A stretch of DNA of 64,000 nucleotides, taken from assembly GCA_000934385.1 (NCBI GenBank), contig KN880473.1, positions 78,060 to 142,059 on the forward strand, given 5' to 3'. Positions 34,902 to 46,818 of this stretch are shown here, one piece after another. Made by a program: the position numbers and the translations under genes. The DNA is from Cylindrobasidium torrendii FP15055 ss-10 (lineage: Eukaryota > Basidiomycota > Agaricomycetes > Agaricales > Physalacriaceae). Each line of letters begins with the position of its first letter. Within the stretch, counting starts at the first letter, position 1. The notes under the pieces were generated by a model. It saw nothing but the letters and a program-made list of their open reading frames with translations. It had not been told where the DNA came from and did no database searches.

Positions 34902-37432
34902 ATGGTACAACCAAAGAAACATGCAGGCCCCGGAATGGGCAATAGGACGACTTCGACGCAACCATTGACGAAGAAGCAGTCGTCTGCGGCTCCGATCAAG
35001 GGCGGCAACAAACTCGCGTCGTCGGTGCCTTCCCCGCCCTCGTTTTCATCGTCATCACTATCCGCCGAGTCCAAGAAAAAGGGCAAAGCTGCAAACCGAA
35101 AAGACAAGAAACCACGAAAGCCGTTCAACCTGTTCACTTTCTTCCTCTTCGTCTTCGCGCTCTACTCGCTCTACGTGTGTCCACAAGACTACGCCGGAGA
35201 GAGCTCGTTCTGCCGCGGCCTCAATACCTACAAGGAGTCCGTCGTCCTTCCTGCCTTCCGCCGGGTCGTTCTCCCCACATATGAACATGTTGTTGTGCCC
35301 GCGTTCAATCGCGCCATGGCCGAGGTGGTCGTCCCTACATATGAAATAGCGAAGGAACAGGCTCTTGACCAACTCGAAAAGGCCCGTTCAACGGAGTATG
35401 GTCAGAAGGCAGAGAAGTTCGCCGTCCCTGCATACCACTCCGCCCGTCACGGCGCCGAGGTTGCCTACCGCCAGGCTTTGATTCCCGCCTATGAACGCAT
35501 CGCCATTCCCACCTACAACAACGTCCTCGTCCCTGCATACGATGAAGGCTATAAGCGCGTGCTACTGCCAACCTATCACCGCGTGCTCGTCCCAGCATAT
35601 GAACGTGCATGGGACGCTATCGCTGCGCAGACTGCGCCCTACGTGCTCCGCGTCCAGCAGGCTGCCGCACCCTATGTTCACCAGGTCAAGCCGTACGGTC
35701 TCTATGTCCAGCGCGGCTATGCTCTCTCTCTTGAACTTTACGAGGCTGCCCAGCCCTATGGACAGCAACTCTGGGAACTGTTGCTTCAGCTTTTCCAACT
35801 TTTGCAAGGTCTTTGGGAAACCAGCCGTCCACACGTTGAGAAGGTGTGGGATATCGCATCCGAGCATCTAGGTGACGCGCGTCGCCAATGGGTGGATCCG
35901 CATGTGCAGGTCATGTGGCTTAAGGTGCTCGAGAGGGCGGGACGCAACGCTGGCGAGCAGGATTTTCAAAGCAGAGTTACCGTGGCGCCGGCGCCGGCCG
36001 CGGAAACGATGACAACTGAGGCCCCAACCCACGAATCCACCGTCGCGCACGACACCAAGTCATCCTTGGTTGTCACTGTCACCGAAGCCGCCGCAACGAC
36101 AAGTGTTGTCCCCGCGCCTACAGCTACTCCCGTTCTAGAGGCCGAGGAGCCAATCGAGGAGCCCACAGCATCCGTTGCTGAGACTCTTTCTGAGGAAGCT
36201 ACTTCTTCTCTTGAACCGCCTGCTGCTACTCCCGAATCTGACGATATCGACGCTTTCTTGGCCGCGCTTGGTCTGGATTCGCAAGAGGAGGCCTCGAGTG
36301 TTTCGATCGAGTTAGAGCAGGCTGCTGCAGAAGCCGACGCACCTGCTCAGACTGTGAGTCCAGAGGAGATCGCGGAGAAGCGTGCCAAACTCGAAGCCCG
36401 ATACCAGGCGCACTGGGAAAAAGTGACCAGCAAAGCGGACGAGCTTGCCCCGGTCATTCGCCAGCGCTTGCTGGAGCTTCGCCAGGCGGCGGTGGAGGAC
36501 CTGAATAGCCTGGCGCTGCCTCAGGCTCTGCGTGATGAGTGTGACACTCTCCTCGGCGGCGCCGAGCGCTACCTGGAACGCGAGCGTACAGCTGTTGTCG
36601 ACGCGGATCGTCAAGTCCGTGCCGAGCGCTTCACCAAAGTTGTCGATCGCGTGCAGGCCAGCTTCCAGGATGTCACCACCGGGTTCCAGGACGGTGTCCT
36701 ACAGACAGTATCCACTGCGAGGAATACTGAGGTCGAGGAGTGCATGGCAGCGGGACAACAGGTCAAGGCACTGGCTGAGCGTGCCCAGGCTGACCTTGGA
36801 CTGGACTACGCGTGGTTAGAGGATGTGACATACAACGATTGGCAAAGGTATCATGCCCTCTTGGGGATTCATGTCGACTTCCAAGAGCAGGTAAAGTTAT
36901 CTTCATCGTTTGTCTTGATGGTATGCTCACATCTGAAAAGCTCAAGCAAATTCAAGAAAACACTCACCCAAAGCCTATCGCTGACCCACTTGATACTTTC
37001 CTTCCCGAGCTCCAGAATGCGCTGAAAGGAGAGATCGTCGGATGTTTGCTACGTGTGTCGAAGCTCAAGGCCGCAGGCGACGCGGTGTTCAAGGAGAAGG
37101 AAGAGAAGGAAGTCCATTCCGAGGCAGGCGATCTCACGCATGGCGGCATGTTTGTTGGGCGTGGTAGCGAAGAGGTCGAGGAGGCTATAGCCAAAGCACC
37201 CGAAGAGCCAAAATCTGTCCCGACGCTCGAGTTCACAATGGTGTCGGGGCCTACGACCACGCCTGAGGTGGATGTCCCGGTTGTTCAGTCCTTGGAAGAG
37301 AAGGTGGCTCCATCTTCAGTGCTGCCGTCTACGAGCGCGACCTCAGCCCAAGAATACGCGACGATACTGCCCATCGGCGAGCCAGTCGTTGGGGATATGC
37401 GTGACTTTGGCGACTTCCATGAGGAGCTTTAG
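34902..37432 (+). CDS. Membrane-anchored protein with VPxY repeats and coiled coil, 2 exons
   Basis: Not recognised as a named family. Exons 34902-36890 and 36941-37432 give 826 aa. A basic, Ser-rich N terminus (about 74 residues, KKPRKP) leads into one hydrophobic segment FNLFTFFLFVFALYSLYV (about 75-92). Residues about 115-245 contain a degenerate amphipathic repeat, for example VVLPTYEHVVVPAF, LIPAYERIAIPTYNNVLVPAY, LLPTYHRVLVPAYERAW. Then comes a Thr/Pro/Glu-rich linker (about 365-480), a predicted coiled coil (PEEIAEKRAKLEARYQAHWE and onward), and a variable acidic tail in exon 2 ending DFGDFHEEL. A place at the ER, nuclear envelope or lipid droplets is plausible from the anchor plus amphipathic repeats, but that is inference. 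Confidence 0.75.
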
Positions 37433-38265
37433 GCGCGCAACTTGGTTGTGTGGATACTGGATTATGCTTGAAAGATAGATACTTACTTACTCTATGGTCC
37501 CCTACGTACGTACATATACCTCGCTGCTGTCGCTGTATTCCCATGTGCTGTTTATTATGTCGGTTTCGTATTTTAATATTTCAATACGTGATTCAGTGTC
37601 AGGTCGGCGTAAAGGCACTCTTTGGTGTGATGTCCGAAAGACATGGGACTCGAAGGATGGTTGGATCTGGGTTGGATGTAGTAGAGTGGTTTTGCCGTGA
37701 TACATGCTGGAGAAAATCGTGTTGTGCTTATATGTTGCTGTGTTTTCTTTCCAAGTCAATTTACCCGACCGGCTTGGCCAGAGGTAAACAGTGCAAATCT
37801 GAATCTCAGCTACACCGTTCAGTACTTCAGTCGTGAGTGATTAGTGTCGCGCTACGTCCTCGGGGAACTGTAGACGCAATTGTAACAAAATGTCTGCCAT
37901 TGACCCATCACTTTACAATTCCCTCTGGCCAGTACTTGAGAAGGACGCATGCGTACAGTCTGCATCGGCATTCTGTCCTACCGTTACCCATAAAAAACAT
38001 TGTGCCCACGTGGACCATATTCGAAGCACCATGCCAGTGTTGATGCACTTTAATTTACTTAATTAACGGCAGGAATTGGTCATATACTCATAAGTGGTGC
38101 AGACAAGGTGCAGAATCACTACTAGGAAGCGAAAATACTGGTCAATTTCAATGAGTGGAAGTGAACGTTGAACGTGGAACGTGGAACGTGGAACATTGAG
38201 ATGGCATCCGAGTGTCCTTAGACTAGTCGAGGAACCAAAATCAAATGCAAGGCTTACAAGAAGCG
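37433..38265. other. Convergent intergenic region
   Basis: About 830 bp between convergent genes. Apart from a short 7-bp tandem repeat at 38163-38197 nothing is seen. Confidence 0.5.
38163..38197. repeat. 7-bp tandem repeat (GAACGTG)
   Basis: Five adjacent copies: GAACGTT, three perfect GAACGTG, then GAACATT. It lies about 70 bp past the end of the minus-strand HD-domain gene. Likely replication slippage. Confidence 0.8.
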
Positions 38266-39322
38266 TTACAAATTATCTCCCATCGACCTTGCACGCTCTT
38301 TCAGTAAGCTATCCCCCCATTGAGCAACCTCCTCATGACGAATATGAGGTACGCTACTGTCGAAGAAAGTTTGCAAGTCCTTATCGGAATTCACCCGTTC
38401 ATATTCAAACGCTAAAACATTGTAATGAATGATAGAGCGCACGAGGTTTGTACACATACCCTGCGAGGCCATTTCGAAGCGGTCGAGATCTAAGAACGTG
38501 TCAGAAGAAGCAGAGACGGTTGACGAATGGCAGGGCAAACCTTTAACGAAGCGCGCTTCAGGCGTCTCCTGCATCTCATATTCCTGCCCGTTTATCAACA
38601 TGCGAGCCATGCATGAGCAGGGATATCATACCTTCCAGAGATTCAGGATTCTCTTTGCGGGAGGGCTATCGTGAAGCATCTCATGAACGAAATTGTTCAT
38701 CGCTTCCTTGAGTTCGGGTTAGCGTTGCCGGGGAAGAAAATGTATAGGGCAACCTCTTCGAGCTGGCGTTTCTCCGGCTTGCTGATACCCTCGCGCGGGG
38801 TAATATCACCGACTACACGTTTAATTGAGCAATCAATAGTGGGGCGCAGATATCATCGTACCTTGCGCCTCGGCAAGATCATGGACTACTGCGAGCATCA
38901 CGCATCTTTCATTGAGATCAATGAAAGCGTGTGATTTAGCACAATTATTCTCTTACCTTGCTACGTCCAACTTCTCGTCGGAGGTGCACATCGCGAGGAC
39001 GGCCATCCGGTACATGTGGTCGGAGATACTAAGCTGAGCATTGAATGCCACGAAGCCAATAGGGCAGTACATATTACCTTTCAGCTTGTGGGATCTACAG
39101 CGGGTAAGCCCGCGACCACCACCGAACTCAAAGCATACCCCATGGTCGACCCATCCGGTACGTTTCTGAGTCTATTTACATAGACGGGTATCAGCTCATT
39201 GATCTCTTTCTCAATTGGCAGCCAACCTTCAGCTTTTCAAGGATATGGAAGAAGGCTAGTTGATCTGTTGCTTTGTCCCCAGAAGACACGTACAGGGGCG
39301 GGAATGTGCGCTTTGTGGCCAT
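38266..39322 (-). CDS. HD-domain phosphohydrolase, HDDC2 / 5'-deoxynucleotidase YfbR type, 10 exons
   Basis: A 202-aa HD-domain protein, expected to be a metal-dependent 5'-deoxynucleotidase acting on dNMPs. Ten exons: 39322-39227, 39165-39139, 39094-39078 (17 nt), 39028-38957, 38905-38862, 38812-38754, 38706-38632, 38583-38541, 38489-38460, 38411-38266; every junction keeps frame and conserved sequence. Motifs in order: LAFFHILEKLKKRTGWVDHG with the first metal-binding His, SISDHMYRM, VMLAVVHDLAEAQVGDITP with the HD pair, FVHEMLHDSP, TPEARFVKDLDRFEM with the last metal Asp, and FFDSSVPHIRHEEV. No ORF of this gene exceeds 115 codons, so it is easy to miss. Its ATG overlaps the ATG of the divergent RCC1-PHD gene. 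Confidence 0.93.
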
Positions 39323-41575
39323 GATGAGTGCAGGAAACAAAAATCCGGCCCGAAGTAGGATTAGTCATATCGGATCAGCGGGCGCACGTTCCGCGATTTG
39401 CGAACTCATCGGCACTAACGTTCAACTCTATCTTCCGCTCTTTCATGACCATATTTTGCCCGTCCGCGACCTTTTGGAGTTAGTTCAACAGCTGTACAAT
39501 GGCAAGTCCGCAAAAATGGGGCCGTGGTACGTAGTATTGGTCGCGCCGGGCCGATGCAACAAAGCTAACAGCCGCCTATAGTACTACTCTGCGGTGGAAC
39601 TTCATGGTGCTTGGATTCGGATTATCCTTGGATGGTGGCTAATAAATGGCAGGACAAAACTGGGAAAGAAAGAGAAAGCTGGAGAAGGCTCAGAGTGCGC
39701 GGTTTCAAAAATCACGTTGTGAATTTGCTAACTTTGCCTAGCGCGCCCATTAATCTGCTTGAACCCCACATCCTGCGCTCGCTAAGCAATGTGAAGGTCG
39801 TTTCAATCCACACATCCTGCTGCAGCTGTCACTTTGTGGCCATCGACATCGAAGGCGCCGCGTGGGCGTTTGGTCGCAACGGATCATCCTGCCTCGGCGT
39901 GTCCGGCGTCGACGCGGTCAACGAAAACGCGCCTCTCCGCCTTACAGCTGCCGGTCTCGGCGCAGAGCCTGGTTCCAAGATCGTGCACGCCGCCTGCGGA
40001 CGGAACCACACTCTCATCGTCACCAGCGACGGCCAGGTTTTCAGTGCAGGCACGAACAAGCTTGGCGAGTGCGGTCACGCCCCATGCAATGAAGTCTCTG
40101 TTTTTCGCCCTATACGCGGCCTTGACGCGCATGCCGTTCAAGTCTCCGCTGGTATCTCCTTCTCCCTCATCCTGACCCGCGACGGAAAAGGTGCGTGACC
40201 GTGTCTGCCCATTGTGGAACGTGGCTCATCCTGGTGCAGTCTTCGCAATCGGCAGCGGTGAACACGGCCAACTGGGGAATGGCAGCACTGGAGAACGGAT
40301 TTCCACCGGCAACAAAAGCTCCTTCGATGTCATTCATACCCCTAGTGCGCGACCTTTTGGCTTGCCCAACACATAGGCTCACATATTTTCCCAGCCCTCA
40401 TCAGAGAATTCGCAGACAAAAACATTGTTCAAATCTCGTCGGGACAGCAACATTCCATTGCGCTTGACTCGGAGGGGACGGTGTATGTCTGGGGTTACAA
40501 TGGCTATTGCCGCCTCGGCCTCGGTGACCAGAAGGACGTGCTCAGGCCCAAGGTTGTCGCCCAGTTCAACGGCCTCTCCGCCGGTACTTATGTTGCTGCT
40601 GGTCCTTCCAACTCCATCGTCATCGACAAACAGGGTGTATACTTCATGGCAGGCAAGTGGAAGAACAGCGGTGATGGGTCGACGGGCTCGCCTTGGACGA
40701 CCTTCCGATACATGAATGATCTCATGGGCATAAAATCGACTTTCGCGGCCTGTGGTGGTGTCACCCATTGGTCACTCATTGACGAGGACGACGGCGGAGT
40801 GATGACCGTGGCCTTCGGACAAGGCGCATCCTATGGCGAACTCGGGCTCGGTGTGGATGAACCCAAGAGTGCAACAAAACCCACCAAGAACCAGCCATTG
40901 GCAGGCATAAACGTCCTTGCCATCGCTGCTGGCCAAAACACAACTGCCATTCTCGCCGAACCCAGCGAGAAGATGAGCGAGCTCCAGAGGCATCCAGAGG
41001 TCGAGGCGCCTGAAAACTGTGTTAACTGCGAGCAAGAAATATCCGGAAGCGAGCCACTTCTGTGCGATAAGTGTGACTACCCCTACCATCTGAAGTGCTT
41101 GAATCCTCCACTGGAGGACGTACCGACGGGAGAGTGGTTCTGTCCGCGGTGTAGCCAGGCGCCAGGACAGATGCCGCAACACTACCAGCAGCAACCACCA
41201 CGACAGCAACAAGAGTATCGCCCGCCGCCGCCTGCGCAGCCCCAGTATCAACAACAACAACCACAGCAGCAGCACCATTCTCATCCTCCCCAGCAGCAAC
41301 AGCGGCTTCCTCCACCCCCTCCGCACCAATACCAGCAGCAGCAGCGTCATCCACAACAACAGCAACAACAAATGCCAATGCTGCCCCCGATGAACCTGTA
41401 CCCTCCACCCCACCAATACCCCCAAATACATGGTCATGGTCATGGGCAGCAGCAAAGCACGTATCCGATGCAGTCGAACCCGTACGCACATCAGGCGGGG
41501 TATCAACAGCAACAGTACAAGCGGTCGAGGGACGAAGATGATGGATATCTTGAAGCGAAGCGGGCAAGGCAGTAG
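39321..41575 (+). CDS. RCC1-repeat protein with PHD finger and Q/P-rich tail, 6 exons
   Basis: About 660 aa. Exons 39321-39501, 39582-39606, 39653-39694, 39742-40190, 40240-40344, 40395-41575. RCC1-type beta-propeller repeats cover roughly residues 70-440: [80 protein letters not shown] finger follows: [29 protein letters not shown] (C4HC3). The last 140 residues are Gln/Pro/His-rich, ending in a basic KRSRDED and KRARQ. A role in reading histone marks is likely from the PHD finger. Intron 1 appears to be GC-AG (GGCAAGT at 39502); no GT donor gives the right phase. ATG 39324 is an equally possible start. Confidence 0.85.
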
Positions 41576-42576
41576 CGTGTCAAGGGTACTTGGTGATAGC
41601 GTTGAGAATTCTTTTTCTATTTTGCTACTTATGTATTCGCTGTTTCTTGACTAACACGCTTCATCTTTGTTTCCCTTGTTGTAAATGCTACGTAGTGTGA
41701 ATAGTCCATGCGCGCTCGGCCAAGGTGTAACAGTATAGTAGACGGCAGGTACCTTGCGGGGGTCTTCAAGGTGTGTCGAAAATAGGGTAAGCCTCGGGTT
41801 GAATGGGGAGAACACAGTCTACTCGGAGGAGGTACTTGAAAGACTTACTTGGGTACTTCTGCGCGCGGTCTTTGGACACTGCCTTCGCCTCGAAGACGCG
41901 AGTGGCTCACAGTGTGCTCCTTCACCGCCTTCAATACAATGTGGATATACCCCACACAGCTAGTTGCGATCATGATTGAATTCTCGATTGGATTTGGGAA
42001 CGAGAAGCCACTTCTGCGCCCTTATAATCGCGAGTGGCACAATTTGTGGCACATCCGTTGTCCTGGCTTCACAGCTAAGCTATCGGATAGGAGATGCATT
42101 CCTGATTATTCTCAGCAATACCGTATTGAACCGACCTTCGATGGTTCTTGTGAGTCAAGCTGATCGTCTGGCGATATCAACCTTTATTGTAGTTTGAGTG
42201 AATAGCAGCGAACTCCAGTGTCTCCGTTTGTGAGCTCCTATACTATACGCAGGTCTTCATAAACATTCCTTTTATGCTTTGATTTGTCGACGAACCCAAT
42301 TCGAAGGTCACACCAATTGAACACACCCCACACAAACGATACATTGGCAACCTGACAGGGAAAGACGACAGTTCTCCAACTGTTAGCTACCGTGTAAGAG
42401 TCTAGGGAAAAGGTGGTAGGGGACATCATTGAAACTCGTTTCTACTACAAGTGACCGTATACATACAACAACAAGAGAGCTACTCAAAAACTATGACTAC
42501 ATGATACAAGCTAGGAAAAGAGGAGAAAAGGAAGAATAAATAAATAGTATTCGAGGGGATCGTACAAAGACGGGGA
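41576..42576. other. Convergent intergenic region, nothing seen
   Basis: About 1 kb between two convergent genes with only short chance ORFs. Confidence 0.5.
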
Positions 42577-43467
42577 TCAATGGCGAAGAGAGCACGAGCC
42601 CAGGGCGTCCCCCAGCGCCTTGGCCTCTCGTTCGGCTTTGACTACCTTGCAGGTAATCCTGAGATGGCGCTCGACGCTTTCGTTGCGAGATGAGAACTTC
42701 TTCCCGCATCGTGGGCATGCCACTTTCAGACCGGAATGTGTGCGAAGGTGGCGGGGCAAGTCGGTCCTGCGCGCGAGGGTCACTGCGCACCCAGGATGCG
42801 GGCATGCAGTGCGAGCTGGCGCGCGAGAACACGATTTGGAGGTACGACTTTGGCCGGTCTTGCGTGTACGGCGCGGTTGGCGCTTGCCGCCCTTGAACGT
42901 ATCCTTGTGGGGCTCCTCTCGGGGTGGGATCCAGTCGCTTGACATATCCGATGCATAGCCAGTGTCGCTCAGCTCAGACGATGACCGGCGGTGAGATTGG
43001 GAGTGGGAGGATGAGGTACCAAGGCGGGATGGACCAGCGCTGGTGTCGTGAGAAGATTTGGTCGTTGTTTGGGACACAGACTGGACGCTGTGGGTCCCAG
43101 CGACGACAGAATCGTGGGGTGGTGTCGTGCTGTTGTATTCGTCTGAATCAACATCCATGGGTTCGCTTTCGTCGGCATCATCGCACGAGGAGCTGGCATC
43201 GGAGAAATCAGACTGGGCATAGCGGGCCCGTTCGTATTCGACCCATCCCGGCGTGTGGAGGTCGGCGATGTTCGAAATGGTGACAGGAGTCTGGGACTCG
43301 CGGGCGCAAGGAGGTAGGCGAAGCTTGAGCTCGGGCATCTGTATAATCGGTCCGAGCCCTGCTTCTGCCCAGGGGGTCGCCTCAACGTCTAAAGGCTGTG
43401 GCACGACGGTTAGAGAGTTTGCTCGATGTCTACGACATGTCACGCACCAGCCCAGGCGCTTGCTCAT
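42577..43467 (-). CDS. C2H2 zinc-finger protein, single exon
   Basis: A 296-aa intronless protein, probably a transcription factor. The N-terminal 220 residues are Ser/Thr/Pro/Asp-rich and likely disordered, with an acidic block (SSSCDDADESEPMDVDSDE). A basic stretch (KGGKRQPRRTRKTGQ) precedes two fingers: a C2H2 finger CPHPGCAVTLARRTDLPRHL with R-T-H, and CPRCGKKFSSRNESVERHL ending in R-I-T-C, so the second has Cys as its last ligand (C2HC). The same C2H2 + C2HC pair occurs in the protein at 46819. The first ATG in the frame is 43467. Confidence 0.82.
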   Translation of the reverse strand: MSKRLGWCVTCRRHRANSLTVVPQPLDVEATPWAEAGLGPIIQMPELKLRLPPCARESQTPVTISNIADLHTPGWVEYERARYAQSDFSDASSSCDDADESEPMDVDSDEYNSTTPPHDSVVAGTHSVQSVSQTTTKSSHDTSAGPSRLGTSSSHSQSHRRSSSELSDTGYASDMSSDWIPPREEPHKDTFKGGKRQPRRTRKTGQSRTSKSCSRAPARTACPHPGCAVTLARRTDLPRHLRTHSGLKVACPRCGKKFSSRNESVERHLRITCKVVKAEREAKALGDALGSCSLRH

Positions 43468-44803
43468 ACGCAAATAGCAATTGATCTAAATTGGCAACAG
43501 GCAAACATGTCTGCAAACTGCTGGAGGGTTAAACAATGGCATGCGCAACAAGCCAGAAGGACGTACTATGTGTCCTCTTCGTCGTGGAAGGCCTGAGGCA
43601 GGTTGTGGAGTGGATAGGTGTAAATGGTGTTGGACTGAGGAGAGAACATCACTCTTTGACGTTGTCCAAACGAGGCGACAGTCAAAGATAGTGGCAAGGT
43701 GAGTAGCAGATGGTGGTGCTGAAGGAAAGAAAGAAAGAACGCCTCGTTCTGCTTTTATCATAGAACAAGACCATGTCAGCTGCTTCCCAATCACACAGCC
43801 ACAAGTTCGAAGACCATAGTCAGTGGTCCGTCGGTCTCCATGCACTCTTGTTGCTGTTACCGTGGGAATGCTTTAGTGAACTGTTATTATATTTTGCCGA
43901 TGAAAGGGAGATTGGCCATTGATGCTGAAAATCAGCAGGACAAAAGCATGCGTGTGTCCAAGACGCCGAGAAGCAAGAAAGTCAGTGATTCGACGCCATT
44001 CTCTAAGACCCGTCAGCCAGAGGAACAGGATCCACGCTGATTAGGGAACAAGCTATACCGCGGAGTATGTCAGTGAAAGACTGTCCCGCAGAGCGCGTAC
44101 AGGCTCTTTGAAAGTGGCGACCATCAACAGAGCCCTCGCATCTGTCTCCTCTGTTGCTCTGTTTTCTCACCAATGCGTGTCCCCTGCAGTGAACGCTTTT
44201 GTTCTCACAACCCTTCTCTCAAGTCCTGTAGTATATAAGTGACAATTGCGCCCATGACAAAGGCGCTCACTCATCGGCAGTGGCGCACAAGGACTATATT
44301 GGATGCATCATGATCTCAGGGAATTTTAACGAGAGTGGGGACGTGCTACCACGTCCGCCCCATTTGGAACTTTCCCCATTTAGAGTTCTCAGGTTGTCGA
44401 CCCGCGGTTTGAACCTGGTTTGAACCTGACTTGAAATCATTGAAATGAAGAGCTCGAGGAGCTTACATCTGGCGAGCGACAGGCGCTCGAAAGCCTTCCT
44501 GAGCTCGCAAGAAATTGAAGAATTACATGTCGCGTTCTGCCGACAGATGGGCAGTCGCATCTTGAATCGATAGCGGCATAAGACAGCACGAAGCTTTCCT
44601 ATTGTCTGTAGCACCGGTCGGTCGCAATATACTGATTGACATTCCTTCGCCGAGTATATACTCTTACTGGTGGAATTCCGCGCAGGTTCCTGCGGCAAAA
44701 GACAACCCACACGAAACCTGTGAGCATGTTCTATCAGCCAGGAGTCTCCCACGCTATTGTCAACCAAACGCACCGCTCAATTTGGCCGGAATAGACCCTC
44801 ATA
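43468..44803. other. Intergenic region, no gene supported
   Basis: About 1.3 kb. A 159-codon minus-strand frame at 44294-44773 has no recognisable feature and is treated as chance. Confidence 0.45.
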
Positions 44804-45680
44804 CTAAAGCTTCCCAGGAAGTCTTCCGCCTCCACTCAGACGCAGTGTTTCTCCGTTGACGTATGGGCACTCGATAATCCATTTAACGGTATGTGCGAAC
44901 TCGGAAGGGTGGCCAAATCGAGGTGGGTATGCAACACCACCTGCGACGAGATTCTTGCGCACTCGCGGGGCCATTTGCTGGGTCATACTGCTCTCGAATA
45001 CGCCAGGCGCAACCGTGACGACGCGAACGCCGTGCCGAGCCAGATCCCGCGCCATGGGAAGGGTCATGGATCGTACAGCGCCCTTGCTCGCGGAGTATGC
45101 AGTCTGGCCAGGTTGACCTTCGTACTACTCAACCGTCAGATTCGACGAATGGATTCGAAAACTATTCCCTACTGCAGCGGCACTCGAGACCATGATGACA
45201 ACACCTCGCTCAGCGTCAGGCCCTTCTTCTGGCTCTGACTTGACAATATGCTTGAGTGCCAGGCGCGTGAGGTTGAAGGTCCCGGTAAGATTGACTGCAA
45301 TAACATAGTCCCAGACGTCCAGCGCATGGGGCTCATTCTTTGCGTCGATGATCTTGCTTGCACTTCCAATGCCAGCAGAGTTGATGACACCGCGGAGAGG
45401 CGCACCAGTTTCTTCCGTCCACTTTACCGTGGCAGCCACCGCGGCCTCGATTTGTGACACGTTGGTGATGTCTACCTCGATGTACTTGGTGCTTGGACTC
45501 GCGGTTGGCGGAGGGGCACGGTCAAGGATGGCTACGAAGGCACCCTCGGCGGTCAGGAGCTCGACACTTGCCCATCCGAGGCCTGAGGAACTGTATGCAC
45601 TGCAATTCAACCTTCTGGATATTTGTTTTTGAATCTACTGACCCGCCAGATACAAGAAACGTCTTCTGTGCCAGCTTCAT
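44804..45680 (-). CDS. Short-chain dehydrogenase, 3-hydroxyacyl-CoA dehydrogenase type-2-like, 3 exons
   Basis: A 258-aa classical SDR. Exons 45680-45643, 45590-45173 and 45124-44804. The glycine motif SGGSSGLG is split by intron 1; then FVAILDRA (end of beta-2), YIEVDITN, INSAGIG, VMVSSAA-like VIMVSSAAA with catalytic Ser, QTAYSASKGAV with Tyr and Lys, and VVTVAPGVFESSM. The GQ-Y-S-A-S-K-G and PGVFES segments resemble mitochondrial HSD10 (17-beta-HSD type 10) and related 3-hydroxyacyl-CoA dehydrogenases, so a role in isoleucine or fatty-acid breakdown is likely but inferred. The second intron must be spliced at the later TAG, otherwise a stop is read. Confidence 0.88.
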
Positions 45681-46818
45681 GGTGGGGAGCAGGAGTCTTC
45701 GGGTCGGGTATTCACGTGGCCGGGAGCGATGAACCCAACGAATTACGGGTTTAAAGGGGCCGTAGTCCTTGGGTTCGCGCAGGAAGGTGGAAACATGATT
45801 GGATTTCCGAGTCGAAGGCAGCGCTAGTGGCACAGCGCCAACGAGGTCGTCGATGCATAAGACATGGGAGTAAGTGGGAGTATTTCGTCGTCGGGCCGAT
45901 CACCGAGCATCTTCCAACCCCATCGGGTGACAATGAGTGTTCGAGTCTGAGCGCGCTCGATGTATAAGGCATGCGCTTTGGATAACAGCGGAAAACCCTA
46001 TTCCACTAGTATCATTCATGACTTTGGAGAGTACACATCTCACGGCCATGTCCGAGTCAATACGCAAGCGGGATTCTATTGTAATCCGTTGTCTGTGGGA
46101 AAAATGGGGCCCGAAGGCTATTCGATGCCAGGACACGCGAGCGAACCTTTGTGTCGTGTAAAGAGGCGCTCCAGATGATGTGTCCAAGTTTGATTACTCA
46201 TGGACAGCTCATGAGGGATAGGTTGATGCATCGAGAGGTCGTGGCCCATTATGATGGAAAAGTTGCCGCTCGTTACTAGTTCTCGAGCACAGCCCTTTTC
46301 GTGTCCAAATAGATTCGCAAAATCGCATTTGTGTGCTACATTGTAAGAAGGCAAGCACCATAGCATCTTCAATCTGTAGATGCGCCAAGCAAAGTCAGTG
46401 GACACCGAGCCGCTCACACCCTCGCAAACAGCAAGCCGCAATAAACCATGGCTTCCGAGTTTTGATCTCCACCGTACAGCCTTTGAAGTCATAGCTGGGG
46501 TAGCTGAGGAGTCAACAACAGAGACCCGGAATCACCTACCCGCAACACCCCTTTGGGCCGAGCTGGCTGTTTTTCTCGCTCCCCGCGTATGCCGATCCAA
46601 GTCATCCGTCGTATTCTAAAGGTGGCTTACGCGGAGATAGCACAGCTTTGATTTCATTAGCAACCCTGGGGGGAAAGTATATATATCCCATGCTTTTTTG
46701 TTCACTCAGTTTCCTCATTACCAGCAGCGCTGTCAGCCTTTCCAGTACTTAGCTATACGTACTATAGCGCTAGCTCAAATTCATTGTCCTCAACTTCGTG
46801 CCTCGTAAAACTTTCAGA
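45681..46818. other. Divergent promoter region
   Basis: About 1.1 kb between an SDR gene (minus) and a C2H2 gene (plus). A TATA box is visible near its right end; nothing else is supported. Confidence 0.5.
46678..46686 (+). promoter_or_regulatory. TATA box of C2H2 gene
   Basis: TATATATAT about 130 bp before the ATG at 46819, in a GGGAAAG...CCCATGC context, followed by a T-rich run. Position fits a fungal core promoter. Confidence 0.5.

Noticed and set aside
44294..44773. 159-codon minus-strand frame
   Set aside because: No domain, poor composition, no introns or homologous pattern; likely chance.
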